Assembly (NCBI GenBank): GCA_047967505.1
Contig: CM106540.1
Reading direction: 5' to 3' (one strand)
Origin: Dipteris shenzhenensis
Taxonomy: Eukaryota; Polypodiophyta; Polypodiopsida; Gleicheniales
Length of the DNA: 64,000 bases
A program made the translations under genes and the position numbers. Positions 11,005-23,407 of this stretch are shown here, one piece after another. Position 1 is the first letter of the stretch. Each line of letters starts with the position of its first letter. The notes under the pieces are model-generated. The model worked only from the letters and a program-made list of their open reading frames with translations. It made no database searches and was not told the origin of the DNA.

Positions 11005-11110
11005 CTACTTTCTCTCCCTCCTTTCTTTTCTCTCTTAATCTAATGCTATCTCTCACACTCTCTCTCTCTCTCCTCTCTCTCTCTAGCTCTCTCTTTCTCT
11101 CTATCTCTCT
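8893..11110. repeat. Long polypyrimidine (CT)n microsatellite tract
   Basis: More than 2 kb of almost pure C/T on the plus strand, mainly CTCTCT with CCCT and TTTCTC variants. It is punctuated by short GC-rich boxes of the type GGCGGCCACGGCCGC (about 9070, 9490, 9547, 9952, 10224, 10388) and one AT-rich gap (about 10725-10812). All long frames here are simple-repeat artefacts. This is the outer part of the left arm of the inverted structure. Confidence 0.95.
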
Positions 11111-11870
11111 TTTCAAATTTAGAACACAAATTTCAACAAGAAATTAATTCAAATAGAACTCAAAAACTTTAACAAGAAACTAATTGAAAAATAATTGTAA
11201 GTAAAGAAAAAGAATTACAAGACGAATTTTAAGAAATAGAACTCAAAAACTTTAACAAGAAACTCATTGAAAAGAATTGTAAGTAAAGATCATTGAAAAA
11301 GAATTGTAAGTAAAGAAAAAGAATTACAAGACTGAATGAAAAAGAATGCAAGTACCTAGAAAAAGTGAAAAGAGTAAGGCTCCGCTTATCCTTTCTCTTC
11401 CGCTCTTGGTTGCTTCAATGAAATGAGGAGAGAATGAGAATGAATGAATGGAAAGAAGAGTATATATAAGAAAAACTAGCCCACTCCTCCCACGCATAAA
11501 ATTTGAATTTTTAAAAAGAGAGGGAAATTTGAATTCATTATACTTTCTTCTCGTATGTTCCTTTTGAATTCAAATTTGTGTTCAACATTCTTCTTGATAC
11601 TTTCTTCTCGTAAGTCCCTTTCTTTCTTCTCTTAAGTCAAATCTTATTTGTCGCTCTTGCTCGTGATAGTAAGTCAAATCTTATTTGAGCAAGAATCTTA
11701 TTTGTCGCTCTTGCTCGTGAATAGTTCTACTTTTAGTTGTAAGAAATCAAATTTGTGTTGAAGAGCTCATGATTAGTTCTACTCTTAGTTGTAAGATTTT
11801 AAATTTGTGTTCAACATTCTTCTTGATACTTTCTTCCCGTAAGTCCCTTTCATTCGACCTCTCTCCCTCT
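11111..11870. repeat. AT-rich island with short repeats and a promoter-like block
   Basis: Several copies of AACAAGAAACTAATTGAAAA and of GTAAGTAAAG(AAAAAG) lie at 11130-11350. Copies of CTTGATACTTTCTTCTCGTAAG and TCTTATTTGTCGCTCTTGCTCG lie at 11580-11850. The middle, about 11340-11510, is a diverged third copy of the TATA-bearing block seen in both arms (CAAGTACCTAGAAAAAG, GTATATATAAGAAAAACTAG). Confidence 0.7.
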
Positions 11871-14045
11871 ACTCCTCCCTCTCTATGTAGTGAGCTCTCT
11901 CTCTCTCTAATGGAGCTCCCTCTCTATGCGATGGAGCTCCCTCTCTAGTCGCATTCTCTCTCTCTCTCTAGTCCCATACCTTCCCAACCTCTCACTCTCT
12001 CTCTCCTTTCTCTCTCCCTCACTCTCTCTCTCGCTCCCATCCTTCCCCCCTCACTCTCTCTCTTGCTTTCTCTCTCCCTCCCCTCACTCTCTCTCTCCCT
12101 CCCTCCCCTCCTCTCCTCTCCTTCGGCTCCCTCCTCTCCCCTCCTCTCTCTCTCTCTCCCTCCCCTCCCTCTCTCTCCCCTCTCTCTCCTTTCGCTCCCT
12201 CCTCTCCCTCCCTCCCTCTCCCTTTCTCTCTCCTCCCTCTCCCCTCTCTCTCTCTCTCCCTCGCCTCCCCTCCCTCCCATCCTCCCCTCCCCTCTCTCTC
12301 TCTCCTTGCCTCCCCTCCCTCCCTCTCTCTCTCCCTCGCCTCCCCTCCCTCCCGTCCTGGCGGCCGCGGCCGCTAGGATGCCCCCCCCTCCATCCCCCTT
12401 CCTCCCTCCACCCCCCCTCCATCCCCTCCCTCCCTCCACCCCCCCTCCATCCCCTCCCCCCTCGACCCCCCCGCCCCTCCCTCCCTCCATCTCCCCCCTC
12501 CATCCCCTCCCTCCCTCGAACCCCCTACCCCTCCCTCCCGTCCTGGCGGCCGCAGCTGCCAAGACCCCACCATCCCCTCCCTCCCTTGACCCCCCCTTCC
12601 CTCCCCTCCCTCCCGTCCTGGCAGCTGCGGCTGCCAGGACCCCCTCCCTCCCATCCCCCTCCTCCTTGACCCCCGCCCCCGCCCCTCCCTCCCCTCCCTG
12701 GCATCCTGGCAGCCACGGCCGCTAGGACCCCCCCTCCCTCATCCCTCGCTCCCTCCTCCCCTCCCTGGCAGCTGCGGCTGACAGGACTCCCCCCCCCTCC
12801 ATCCCTCCCTCCCACGACCCCCCTGCCCCTCCCTCCCTCCCCTCCCTGGCGTCCTATCAGCCACGGCCGCCAAGACCCCCCCCGCCCCCCTCCATCCCTC
12901 CTCCCTCGCTCCCCTCAATCCCCCTCCCCCTCCATCCCCTTGCTCCCTCCATCCCCCCCCTCCCTCCCCTCCCTCCCTCGACCCCCCTGCCCCTCCCTCC
13001 CCCCTCCCCTCTCCTCCCCTCCTCGGCATCCTGGCGGCCATAGCGCGGCCGCCAGAACTCCCCTCCCCCTCCATCCCCTCCCTCCCCTCGACCCCCCCTG
13101 CCCCTCCCTCCCTCCCTCCCCTCCCCTCCCTCCCCTCCCTAGTGTCCCTGCAGCTGCAGCCGCCAGGACTGCCACCCCCCTCCATCCCCTCCCTCCCTCG
13201 ACCCCCCGCCCCTCCCTCCCCTCCCTAGCATCCTGGCAGCCGCGGCCGCCAAGACCCCCCCTCCCTCATCCCCTTGCTCCCTCCATCCCCCCCCCTCCAT
13301 CCCCTCCCTGGCGGCCGTGGCCGCCAGGACTCCCCCCCTCCATCCCCTCCCTCCCTCGACCCCCTCCCCCCTCCCTCCCCTCCCTCCCTCCCTAGCGTCC
13401 TGGCAGTCACGGCTGCCAGGACCCCTCTGCCCCCCCTCCATCCCCTCCCTCCCTCGCTCCCTCCATCCCCTCTCCCCTCCATCCCCTCGCTCCCTCCATC
13501 CCCCCCCCTCCATCCCCTCCCTGGCGACCGCGGCCGTAAGGACTCCCCCACCCCCCTCCATCCCCCCCTCCCTCCACCCCCCCCCACCCCTCCATCCCCT
13601 CCCTCCCTCGACCACCCCCCCTCGCCCCTCCCTCCCCTCCCTGGGGTCCGAGTGGCCATGGCCGCCAAGACCCCCCTCTCCATCCCCTCCCCCCCTTGAC
13701 CCCGCCCCCTGCCCCTCCCCTCCCTGGCGTCCTGGCGGCCGCGGCTGCTAGGACCCCCTCCCCCCCCTCCCATCCCCTCCCTTCCCCGGCCCCCCCTCCA
13801 TCCCCTCCCTCTGTTGACCCCCCCCCTCCCCTCCCTCCCGTCCTAGTGGCCGCAGCCGCCAGGAACCCCCCCTGCAATCCCTCCTCCCTCCGACCCCCCT
13901 TGCCCTCCATCCCCTCCTTCCCTCGAACCCCCTCCCCCCCCAGCTCCTCCCTCCCTCCTTGGCTCCTCCCTCTCATCCCCTCCACTTCCCTCTTCCTCTA
14001 GAGGCCGTGGCCTCCAAGGCTTCTCTCCTTCTCTCTAATCTTCTC
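11871..14045. repeat. C-rich minisatellite with GGCCGCGGCC boxes
   Basis: Two kilobases of CCCTCC/CCCCCC pyrimidine DNA. At irregular spacing it carries a conserved, largely palindromic box of the form CCTGGCGGCCGCGGCCGC followed by (C/T)(A/T)(A/G)GA. About twenty copies are visible, for example near 12355, 12541, 12616, 12706, 13031, 13144, 13310, 13397, 13731 and 13850. The minus strand is extremely G-rich. The overlapping long frames (Pro/Ser/Leu or Gly/Arg/Glu) are composition artefacts, not genes. Confidence 0.9.
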
Positions 14046-14059
14046 TCTCTCTCTAGTTC

Positions 14060-14830
14060 TCTCTCTCTTTCTTTCTTTCTCTCTCTTCAAATTTTTTAAA
14101 AAAATCTAGATAAAGAATTAATCAAAAAATTTACAAGTACCTAGAAAAAGTTTGTAAGCTTTCTCTTTCTTGCTTTCTTGCTCTTCCTTCCTTGTTTTCT
14201 TGCTCGTCCTTGCTTTCTTGCGTTCTTGCTTCAATGAATGAAATGAGGGGAAGAATGAATGAAGAAGGAAGACTATATATAAGAAAAATTAGGGTTTTCC
14301 TCCTCCTCTCCTATTGGCTTTCCATTCCTCCCCTCTCTCCTATTGGCTTTTCATTTCTCTCCTCTCCCATTGGCTCCATTACTCCCCTCTCCCATTGGAC
14401 CCTCATCCCTCATCCCAATCTTCCATTGGCCCTCCCCCATCCATTTCTTCTTCCTCCCCCATTGCCACCACTCCCATCCCATATTTCCAGCACGTCCATA
14501 CTCCTCCCATTTCCAAAATCCCATATTTCCCCATCTCACCCTCCTCTTTTTCATCCCTATTAACTCCCCTCACTCATTTCACTCCCTTATTATCCTACTC
14601 CCCTATTACCTCCCCCTCTCCCATTCCATTCTTCCCTCCCCACTCTCACTTCCACTTCCCATTACTCACTTTCCATTTGAAAAACTATTAATATATTATT
14701 ATACTATTTTTATACTTATTATCATACACCCCTATTACTTCCCTCTCCCATTCCACTCCTCCCTCCTCACTCCCACTTCCACTTCCCATTACTCACTTGC
14801 TATACACATTTGCAAACTATTAATATATTA
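14060..14830. repeat. Left inverted-repeat arm: promoter-like block
   Basis: This block is repeated in inverted orientation at about 33010-33720. Shared landmarks, plus strand here, are CAAGTACCTAGAAAAAGTT, TTGCTCTTCCTTCCTTG, AATGAAATGAGGGG, ACTATATATAAGAAAAA and TCTCCTATTGGCTTTCCATT, followed by a C/T-rich stretch of short CCCATT units and a TATTAATATATTA motif. No convincing protein; overlapping frames are Ser/Pro/His-rich and follow the composition. Confidence 0.85.
14273..14284 (-). promoter_or_regulatory. TATA box directed outward (left arm)
   Basis: The minus strand reads CTTATATATAGTC, conserved in the right arm (33517-33527) and in the diverged block at about 11458-11470. Orientation and the conserved ~30-base spacing to a GA-rich leader suggest a promoter transcribing away from the satellite into the purine-rich strand. 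Inferred from sequence only. Confidence 0.45.
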
Positions 14831-15119
14831 GTATATGATCTTTTATACCTTTTGCAAACTTACATGTGGGCAAAATCATAGGTGTCAAAGCGATCCTATT
14901 GTGGTCATACAACAACTATGCTTTTATTCAAGGGCGTATTTACAAGGGCGTATTTATCCTCATCAACAAGCTTATTTTAGCTTTTATTTTGACAACCATA
15001 CTCAAGGTATGAAGTGCATAATTTGTGAACTAGGTACTTTCTTGTATCAAAATTGTTTGCCCCACACACACACATATACACATACCGAAAATTTTCTAAT
15101 ATTATCGCATCTACATTTC
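14831..15119. repeat. Left inverted-repeat arm: unique spacer
   Basis: About 290 bp present once in each arm (inverted at about 32703-33000). Landmarks are GGGCAAAATCA, AAAGCGATCCTAT, TTTATTCAAGGGCGTATTTA and a (CA)n run near 15063. It joins the promoter-like block to the satellite array. No coding signal. Confidence 0.85.
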
Positions 15120-18100
15120 TCCGATGGGCACAAAACTTTGTACACGCCTCAACCTAGGTCGTATTGACTTGCATACAAAGTGGTGCACCCATCCCATAAG
15201 TACTTGTTCAGATAACACAGCTCCAAACATATTTTATGACGATTGTGCATAACACTAGAAACAAAATGGTGTATAATGTGCGATCGACTATGCAAAGCAT
15301 ATCCAATGGATACAAGACTTTGCACGTTCCTCAACCTAGGCAGTATTGACTTGTATGCAAAGTGGCATCGCCACATCCGATTTCGTGGTTGTGCATGACA
15401 CTAAGGCAAAAACGGTGTTTTATGCTTGATCGACAATGCAAAGCATATCCGATCGGCACAATACTTTGCACACACCTTAAACTAGCTGGAATTGACTTAC
15501 ATGCAAAGTGGCACTCCCATCCCATAAGTGCTTGATCAGATAACATACCCAGCAATGTGTTTTTTTACGGATGTGCATGACACTAGAGCAAAAATAGTAT
15601 TTAATGCTCGATCGACCATGCAAAGGATATCCGATGTACACAACACTTTTCCTACACCTCAACCTAGGTGGTATTGAAATTTTCTCAAAGATGCACACCC
15701 ATCCCATAAGTACTTGGTCAGATAACACACCTAAGGGCGTGTTTTTTTGCGGATGTGCATATTACTAAGGAAAAAATCGTGTAAAATGCATGATCGACCA
15801 TGCAAAGCATATCCGATGGTGACAATACTTTGCATGCACCTCAAAATAGGTGAAACGGACTTGCGTGCAAAGTGGAGTCCCCATCCGATAAGTACTTGTT
15901 TGAATAACACACCTAGGGCCGTGTTTTTATATCGTTGTGCATGACACTAAGGCAAAACCCATGTTTTATGCTTGATAGACAATGCAAAGCATATCCGATG
16001 GGCACAATACTTTGCACACACCTTCAACTAGGTGGAATTTACTTACATGCAAAGTGGAATTCCTATCACATAAGTACTTGATCGGATAATACACCTAGCA
16101 GCGTGTTTTTTTACGGATGTGCATGACACAGGCAAAAATGGTATTTAATGCTCGACCATGCAAAGCATATCTGATGGGCATAATAATTTTCCTATGCCTT
16201 AACCTAGGTGGTATTGAAATTTTCTCAAAGAGGCACACCCATCCGATAAGTACTTGATCAGATAACATACCTAAGGGCATGTTTTTTGGTGAATGTGCAT
16301 ATCACTACGGGAAAAACGTTGTATAATGCGTAATCGACCATGCAGATCATATCTGATGGTGACAATACTTTTCACGCATCTCAACCTAGTTGAAACGGAC
16401 TTGTGTGCAAACTGGAGGCCCCATACAATAAGTACTTATTTGATTAACACACCTAGGACCGTGTTTTTTCATGGTTGTGCATGACACTAAGGCAAAAACA
16501 GTGTTTTATGCTTGATCGACAATGCAAAGCATATCTGATGGGCACAATACTTTTCACACACCTTCAACTAGGTGAAATTGACTTACCTGCAAAGTGGCAC
16601 GCCCATCCCATAAGTGCTTGATCAGATAACATACCTAGCAGCGTGATTTTTTACGAATGTGCATGACACTAGAGCAAAAATAGTATTTAATGCTCGATCG
16701 ACCATGCAAAGGATATCCAATGGGCACAACACTTTTCCTATGCCTCAACCTAGGTGGTATTGAAATTTTCTCAAAGAGGCACACCCATCCGACAAGTACT
16801 TGGTCTGATAACACACCTAAGGGCGTGTTTTTTTGCGGATGTGCATATCACTAGGGGAAAAACGATGTATCATGCATGATCGGCCATGCAAAGCATATCC
16901 GATGGTAACAATACTTTGCACTCACCTCAACCTAGTTGAAACATACTTGCGTGCAAAGTGGAGCCCCCATCTGATAAGTACTTGTTTGAATAACACACCT
17001 AGGACCGTGTTTTTTTATGGTTGTGCATTACACTAAGGCAAAAACGGTGTTTTATGCATGATCGACAATGCAAAGCATATCCAATGGGCACAATACTTTG
17101 CACACACCTTCAACTAGGTGGAATTGAATTACATGCAAAGTGGCATACCCATCGCATAAGTACTTGATCAGATAACACATCTAGTAGCTTGTTTTTTTAT
17201 GGATGTGCATGACACTAAGGCAAAAATGATATTTAATGCTCGATCAACCATGCAAAGCATATCCAATGGGCACAATACATTTTCTACACCTTAACCTAGG
17301 TGGTATTGAAATGTTCTCAAAGCGGCACACCCATTCGATAAGTACTTGGTCAAATAACATACCTAAGGGCGTGTTTTTTTGCCAATGTGCATATCACTAC
17401 CAAAAAAACGTTGTATAATGTGTAATCGACCATGCAGAGCATATCTGATGGTGACAATACTTTTCATGCATCTCAACATAGTTGAAACGTACTCGTGTGA
17501 AAAGTGGATCCCCCATCTGATAAGTACTTCTTTGATTAACACACCTAGGACCGTGTTTTTTCATGGTTGTGCATGACACTAAGGCAAAACCGGTGTTTTA
17601 TGCTTGATCGACAATGCAAAGCATATCTGATGGGTACAAAACTTTGCACACACCTTCAACTAGGTGGAATTGACTTACATACAAAGTGGCATTCCTATCG
17701 CATAAGTACTTGATCGGATAACACACCTAGCAGCATGTTTTTTTACGGATGTGCATGACAGTAAGGCAAAAATGGTATTTAATGCTCGATCGACCATGCA
17801 AAGCATATCTGATGGGCATAATACTTTTCCTATGCCTTAACCTAGGTGGTATTGAAATGTTCTCAAAGAGGCACAGTCATCCGATAAGTACTTGGTCAGA
17901 TAACATACCTAAGGGCGTGTATTTTTGCGGATGTGCATATCACTACGGGAAAAATGTTGTATAATGTGTAATCGACTATGCAGAGCATATCTGATGGTGA
18001 CAATACTTTGCATGCATCTCAACTTAGTTGAAACGGACTTGTGTGCAAATTGGAGGCCCCATCCAATAAGTACTTGTTTGATTAACACACCTAGGACCGT

Positions 18101-21100
18101 GTTTTTTCATGGTTGTGCATAACACTAAGGCAAAAATGGTGTTTTATGCTTGATCGACAATGCAAAGCATATCCGATTGGCACAATACTTTGCACACACC
18201 TTCAACTAGTTGAAATTGACTTACATGCAAAGTGACACACCCATCCAATAAGTGCTTGATCAGATAACATACCTAGCAGCGTGATTCATTCCGAATGTGC
18301 ATGACACTAGAGCAAAAATAGTATTATTTAATGCTTGATCGACCATGCAAAGGATATCCAATGGGCACAAAACTTTTCCTATGCCTCAACCTAGGTGTTA
18401 TGGAAATTTTCTCAAAGAGGCACACCCATCTGATAAATACTTGGGCAGATAATACACCTAAGGGCGTGTTTTTTTGCGGATGTGCATATCACTAGGGGAA
18501 AAACGATGTATCATGCGTGATCGGCCATGCAAAGCATATCCAATGGTCACAATACTTTGCACGCACCTCAACCTAGTTGAAAGATACTTGCCTGCAAAGT
18601 GGAGCCCCTATCTGATAAGTACTTGTTTGAATAACACACCTAGGACCGTGTTTTTTTATGGTTGTGCATTACACTAAGGCAAAAACGGTGTTTTATGCTT
18701 GATCGACAATGCAAAGCATATCCAATGGGCACAATACTTTGCACACACCTTCAACTAGGTGGAATTGAATTACATGCAAAGTGGCATACCCATCGCATAA
18801 GTACTTGATCAGATAACACACCTAGTAGCTTGTTTTTTTACGGATGTGCATGACACGAAGGCAAAAATGGTATTTAATGCTCGATCAACCATGCAAACCA
18901 TATCCAATGGGCACAATACTTTTTCCACACCTTAACCTAGGTGATATTGAAATGTTCTCAAAGCGGCACACCCATCCGATAAGTACTTGGTCAAATAACA
19001 TACCGAAGGGTGTGTTTTTTTGCCGATGTGCATATCACTACTAGAAAAACGTTGTATAATGTGTAATCGACCATGCAGAGCATATCCGATGGTGACAATA
19101 CTTTGCATGCATCTCAACCTAGTTGAAACGTACTTGTGTGCAAAGTGGATCCCCCATCCGATAAGTACTTCTTTGATTAACACACCTAGGACCATGTTTT
19201 TTCATGGTTGTGCATGACACTAAGGAAAAAACAGTGTTCTATGCTTGATCGACAATGCAAAGCATATCCGATGGGCACAATACTTTGCACACACCTTCAA
19301 CTAGGTATAATTGACTTATGTGCAAAGTGGCACTCCCATCCCATAAGTGCTTGATCAGATAACATACCTAGCAGCGTGTTTTTTTACGGATGTGCACAAC
19401 ACTTTTCCTACGCCTCAACCTAGGTGGTATTGAAATGTTCTCAAAGAGGCACACCCATCCGATAAGTACTTGGTTAGATAACACACCTAAGGGGGTGTTT
19501 TTTTGCAGATGTGCATATCACTAGTGAAAAAACGGTGTATGATGCGTGATCGACCATGCAAAGCATATCCGATTTTAGTAATACTTTGTACACACCTCAA
19601 TGTAGTTGAAATGGACTTCGTGCAAAGTGTAGCCCCCATCCGATAAGTACTTGTTTTAATAACACTCCTAGGGCCATGTTTTTATATGGTTGTGCATGAC
19701 ACTAAAGTAAAAACGGTGTTTTATGCTTGATTGACAATGCAAAGCATATTCGATGGGCACAATACCTTGCACACACCTTCAACTAGGTGGAATTGACTTA
19801 CATGCAAAGTGGCATTCCCATCTCATAAGTACTTGATTGGATAACACACCTGTAGCGTGTTTTTTTACGGATGTGCATGACACTAAGGCAAAAATGGTAT
19901 TTAATGCTCGATCGACCAAGCAAAGCATATTCGATGGGCATAATACTTTTCCCGCGCCTTAACCTAGGTGGTATTGAAATGTTCTCAAAGAGGCACACTC
20001 ATCCGATAAGTACTTGGTCAGATAACATACCTAAGGGCATGTATTTTTGTGGATGTGCATATCACTATGGGAAAAACGTTGTATAATGCATAATCGACTA
20101 TGCAAAGCATATCTGATGGTGACAATACTTTGCACGCATCTCAACCTAGTTGAAACAGACTTGTGTGCAAATTGGAGGCCCCATCCAATAAGTGCTCGTT
20201 TGATTAACACACCTAGGACCGTGTTTTTTCATGGTTGTGCATGACACTAAGGCAAAAATGGTGTTTTATCCTTGATCGATAATGCAAAGCATATCCGATG
20301 GGCACAATACTTTGCACACACCTTCAACTAGTTGAAATTGACTTACATGCAAAGTGGCACGCCCATCCCATAAGTGCTTGATCAGATAACATACCTAGCA
20401 GCGTGATTCATTCCGAATGTGCATGACACTAGAGCAAAACTAGTATTTAATGCTCGATCGACCATGCAAAGGATATCCAATGGGACAATGTGTGTGTGAC
20501 ACACCCGGACGGCTCGTGCCTTGCATTGCTCTCACAAGGAGTAGCTTGGAGTAGAGTCTCTGATAGCATACCTTCAAGATCCCCATGACACACTGCTGGG
20601 GAGTTCAAAGTATGCTTTTTCATTGCATTGCTTTCTCTTTACATCTACCCATTGCACATGGTTTCAAGCTTAACTTGGAGCTTTGTTAGTGGAGTTGTAG
20701 GAGAGGAACAACACTAATTTCATTGATTTTGGACTTGTCAATGTACAAATTCATTTTTACATATACTAATTGTTTTGGGTGCCATCACAATTGTCATGTT
20801 AGAGCTGAATATAGGTTGAGCTTTCTTGATGGTGTATTCAATGTGAGTAAAGAATAGAGCTGGCTATCATCACCACTTGCTATGGCGTATATTTTGTTGA
20901 GGCACAAAACTTTTCCTATGCCTCAACCTAGGTGGCATTGAAATTTTCTCAAAGAGGCACACCCATCCGATAAGTACTTGGTCAGATAACACACCTAAGG
21001 GCGTGTTTTTTTGCGAACGTGCATATCACTAGGGGAAAAATGATGTATCATGCATGATCGGCCATGCAAAGCATACCCGATGGTCACAATACTTTGCACG

Positions 21101-23407
21101 CACCTCAACCTAGTTGAAAGATACTTGCGTGCAAAGTTGAGCCCCCATCTGATAAGTACTTGTTTGAATAACACACCTAGGACCGTATTTTTTTATGGTT
21201 GTGCATTACACTAAGGCAAAAACGGTGTTTTATGCTTGATCGACAATGCAAAGCATATCCAATGGGCACAATACTTTTCACCTAGGTGTAATTTAATTAC
21301 ATGCAAAGTGGCATACCCATCACATAAGTACTTGATCAGATAACACACCTAGTAGCTTGTTTTTTTACGGATGTGCATGACACTAAGGCAAAAATGGTAT
21401 TTAATGCTCGATCAACCATGCAAACCATATTCAATGGGCACAATACTTTTTCTACACCTTAACCTAGGTGGTATTGAAATGTTCTCAAAGCAACACACCC
21501 ATCCGATAAGTACTTGGTCAAATAACATACCGAAGGGCGTGTTTTTTTATCGATGTGCATATCACTACCAAAAAAACGTTGTATAATGTGTAATCGACCA
21601 TGCAGAGCATATCCGATGGTGACAATACTTTGCACGCATCTCAACCTAGTTGAAACGTACTTGTGTGCAAAGTGGATCCCCCATCCGATAAGTACTTCTT
21701 TGATTAACACACCTAGGACCATGTTTTTTCATGGTTGTGCATGACACTAAGGAAAAAACAGTGTTTTATGCTTGATCGACAATGCAAAGCATATTCGATG
21801 GGCACAATACTTTGCACACACCTTTACCTAGGTGGAATTGACTTACGTGCAAAGTGGCACTCCCATCCCATAAGTGCTTGATCAGATAACATACCTAGCA
21901 GCGTGTTTTTTTACGGATGTGCATGACACTAGAGCAAAAATAGTATTTTAATGCTCGATCGACCATGCAAAGGATATCCGATGGGCACAACACTTTTCCT
22001 ACACCTCAACCTAGGTGGTATTGAAATTTTCTCAAAGAGGCACACCGATCCGATAAGTACTTGGTTAGATAACACACTTAAGGGCATGTTTTTTTGCGGA
22101 TGTGCATATCACTAGGGAAAAAACGGTATATAATGCGTGATCGACCATGCAAAGCATATTCAATTTTAACAATACTTTGCACACACCTCAATGTAGTTGA
22201 AAGGGACTTGGTGCAAACTGGAGCCCCCATTCGATAAGTACTTGTTTTAATAACACTCCTAGGGCCGTGTTTTTATATGGTTATGCATGACACTAAAGTA
22301 AAAACGGTGTTTTATGCTTGATCGACAATGCAAAGCGTATCCGATGGGCACAATACCTTGCACACACCTTCAACTAGGTGGAATTGACTTACATGCAAAG
22401 TGGCATTCCCATCTCATAAGTACTTGATCGGATAACACACCTAGCAGCGTGTTTTTTTACGGATGTGCATGACACTAAGGCAAAAATGGTATTTAATACT
22501 CGATCGACCATGCAAAGCATATCCGATGGACACAATACTTTTCCTATGCCTTAACCTAGGTGCTATTGAAATATGTTATCAAAGAGGCACACCCATCCGA
22601 TAAGTACTTGGTCAAATAACATACCTAAGGGTGTGTTTTTTTCCCGTAGTGCATATCACTATGGGAAAAATGTTGTATAATGCATAATCAACCATGCAGA
22701 GCATATCCGATGGTGATAGTACTTTGCACGCATCTCAATGTAGTTGAAACAGACTTGCGTGCAAACTGGAGCCCCCATCCGATAAGTACTTGTTTGATTA
22801 GTTACACACCTAGGACTGTGTTTTTTCATGGTTGTGCATGACACTAAGGCAAAAACGGTGTTTTATGCTTGATCGACAATGCAAAGCATATCTGATGGGA
22901 ACAATACTTTGCACACACCTTCAACTAGGTGGGATTGACTTACATGCAAAGTGGCACGCCCATCCCATAAGTGCTTGATCGGATAACATACCTAGCAGCG
23001 TGTTTTTTTACGGATGTGCATGACACTAGAGCAAAAATAGTATTTAATGCTCGATCGACCATGCAAAGGATATCCGATGGGTGCAACACTTTTCCTACAC
23101 CTCAACCTAGGTGGTATTGAAATGTTCTCAAAGAGTCACACCCATCCGATAAGTATTTGGTCCGATAATACACCTAAGGGCGTGTTTTTTTGCGGATGTG
23201 CATATCACTAGGGAAAAAACGGTGTATAATGCGTGATCGACCATGCAAAGCATATCCGATTTACAAAATACTTTGCATGCACCTGAACGTAGTGGAAAGG
23301 GACTTGCGTGCAAAGTGGATCCCCCATCTAATAAGTACTTGTTTGAATAATGTTCACTCCTAGGGCTGTGTTTTTATATGGTTGTGCATGACACTAAGGC
23401 AAAAACG
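15120..23407 (+). repeat. Left satellite array: 182-bp monomers in a 546-bp trimeric higher-order repeat
   Basis: Tandem ~182-bp monomers sharing GATCGACCATGCAAAGCATA, CAATACTTTGCA, CCTCAACCTAGGTGG, ATAAGTACTTG and GTGTTTTTTT...TGTGCAT. Three monomer types alternate. The marker GGTTGTGCAT falls at 16473, 17019, 17565, 18111, 18660, 19206, 19688, 20233, 21197, 21733, 22279, 22830 and 23381 (one base differs at 22279), so the period is 546 bp except for one 64-bp deletion and one 418-bp insertion. Monomers at the outer end (15.1-15.9 kb) are more diverged. Recurring 60-70-codon frames here are by-products of the repeat. The array stops abruptly mid-monomer at 23407. Confidence 0.95.
20485..20902. 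mobile_element. 418-bp insertion in the satellite array
   Basis: Non-satellite sequence interrupts a monomer between ATCCAATGGG and CACAAAACTTTTCC. Its length agrees exactly with the marker spacing (964 = 546 + 418). It opens TGTGTGTGACACACCCGG and contains ATTTCATTGATTTTGGAC, similar to a motif at two other transposon junctions in the window. It may be a solo or partial LTR; ends and target duplication are not clear. Confidence 0.6.

Noticed and set aside
9002-11116. Several 60-100-codon Ser/Leu frames and their Arg/Glu antisense partners
   Set aside because: Pure translation of CT/GA simple repeat; no start context, domain or codon structure.
11926-14001. Long frames of 90-250 codons rich in Pro/Ser/Leu or Gly/Arg/Glu
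   Set aside because: They arise on both strands in several frames at once from the C-rich minisatellite, which lacks stop codons by composition.
15747-23313. Recurrent 60-87-codon frames (CISLREKRCIM-type) in the satellite
   Set aside because: They recur because the DNA repeats. They are broken by stops in most units and both orientations are equally open.
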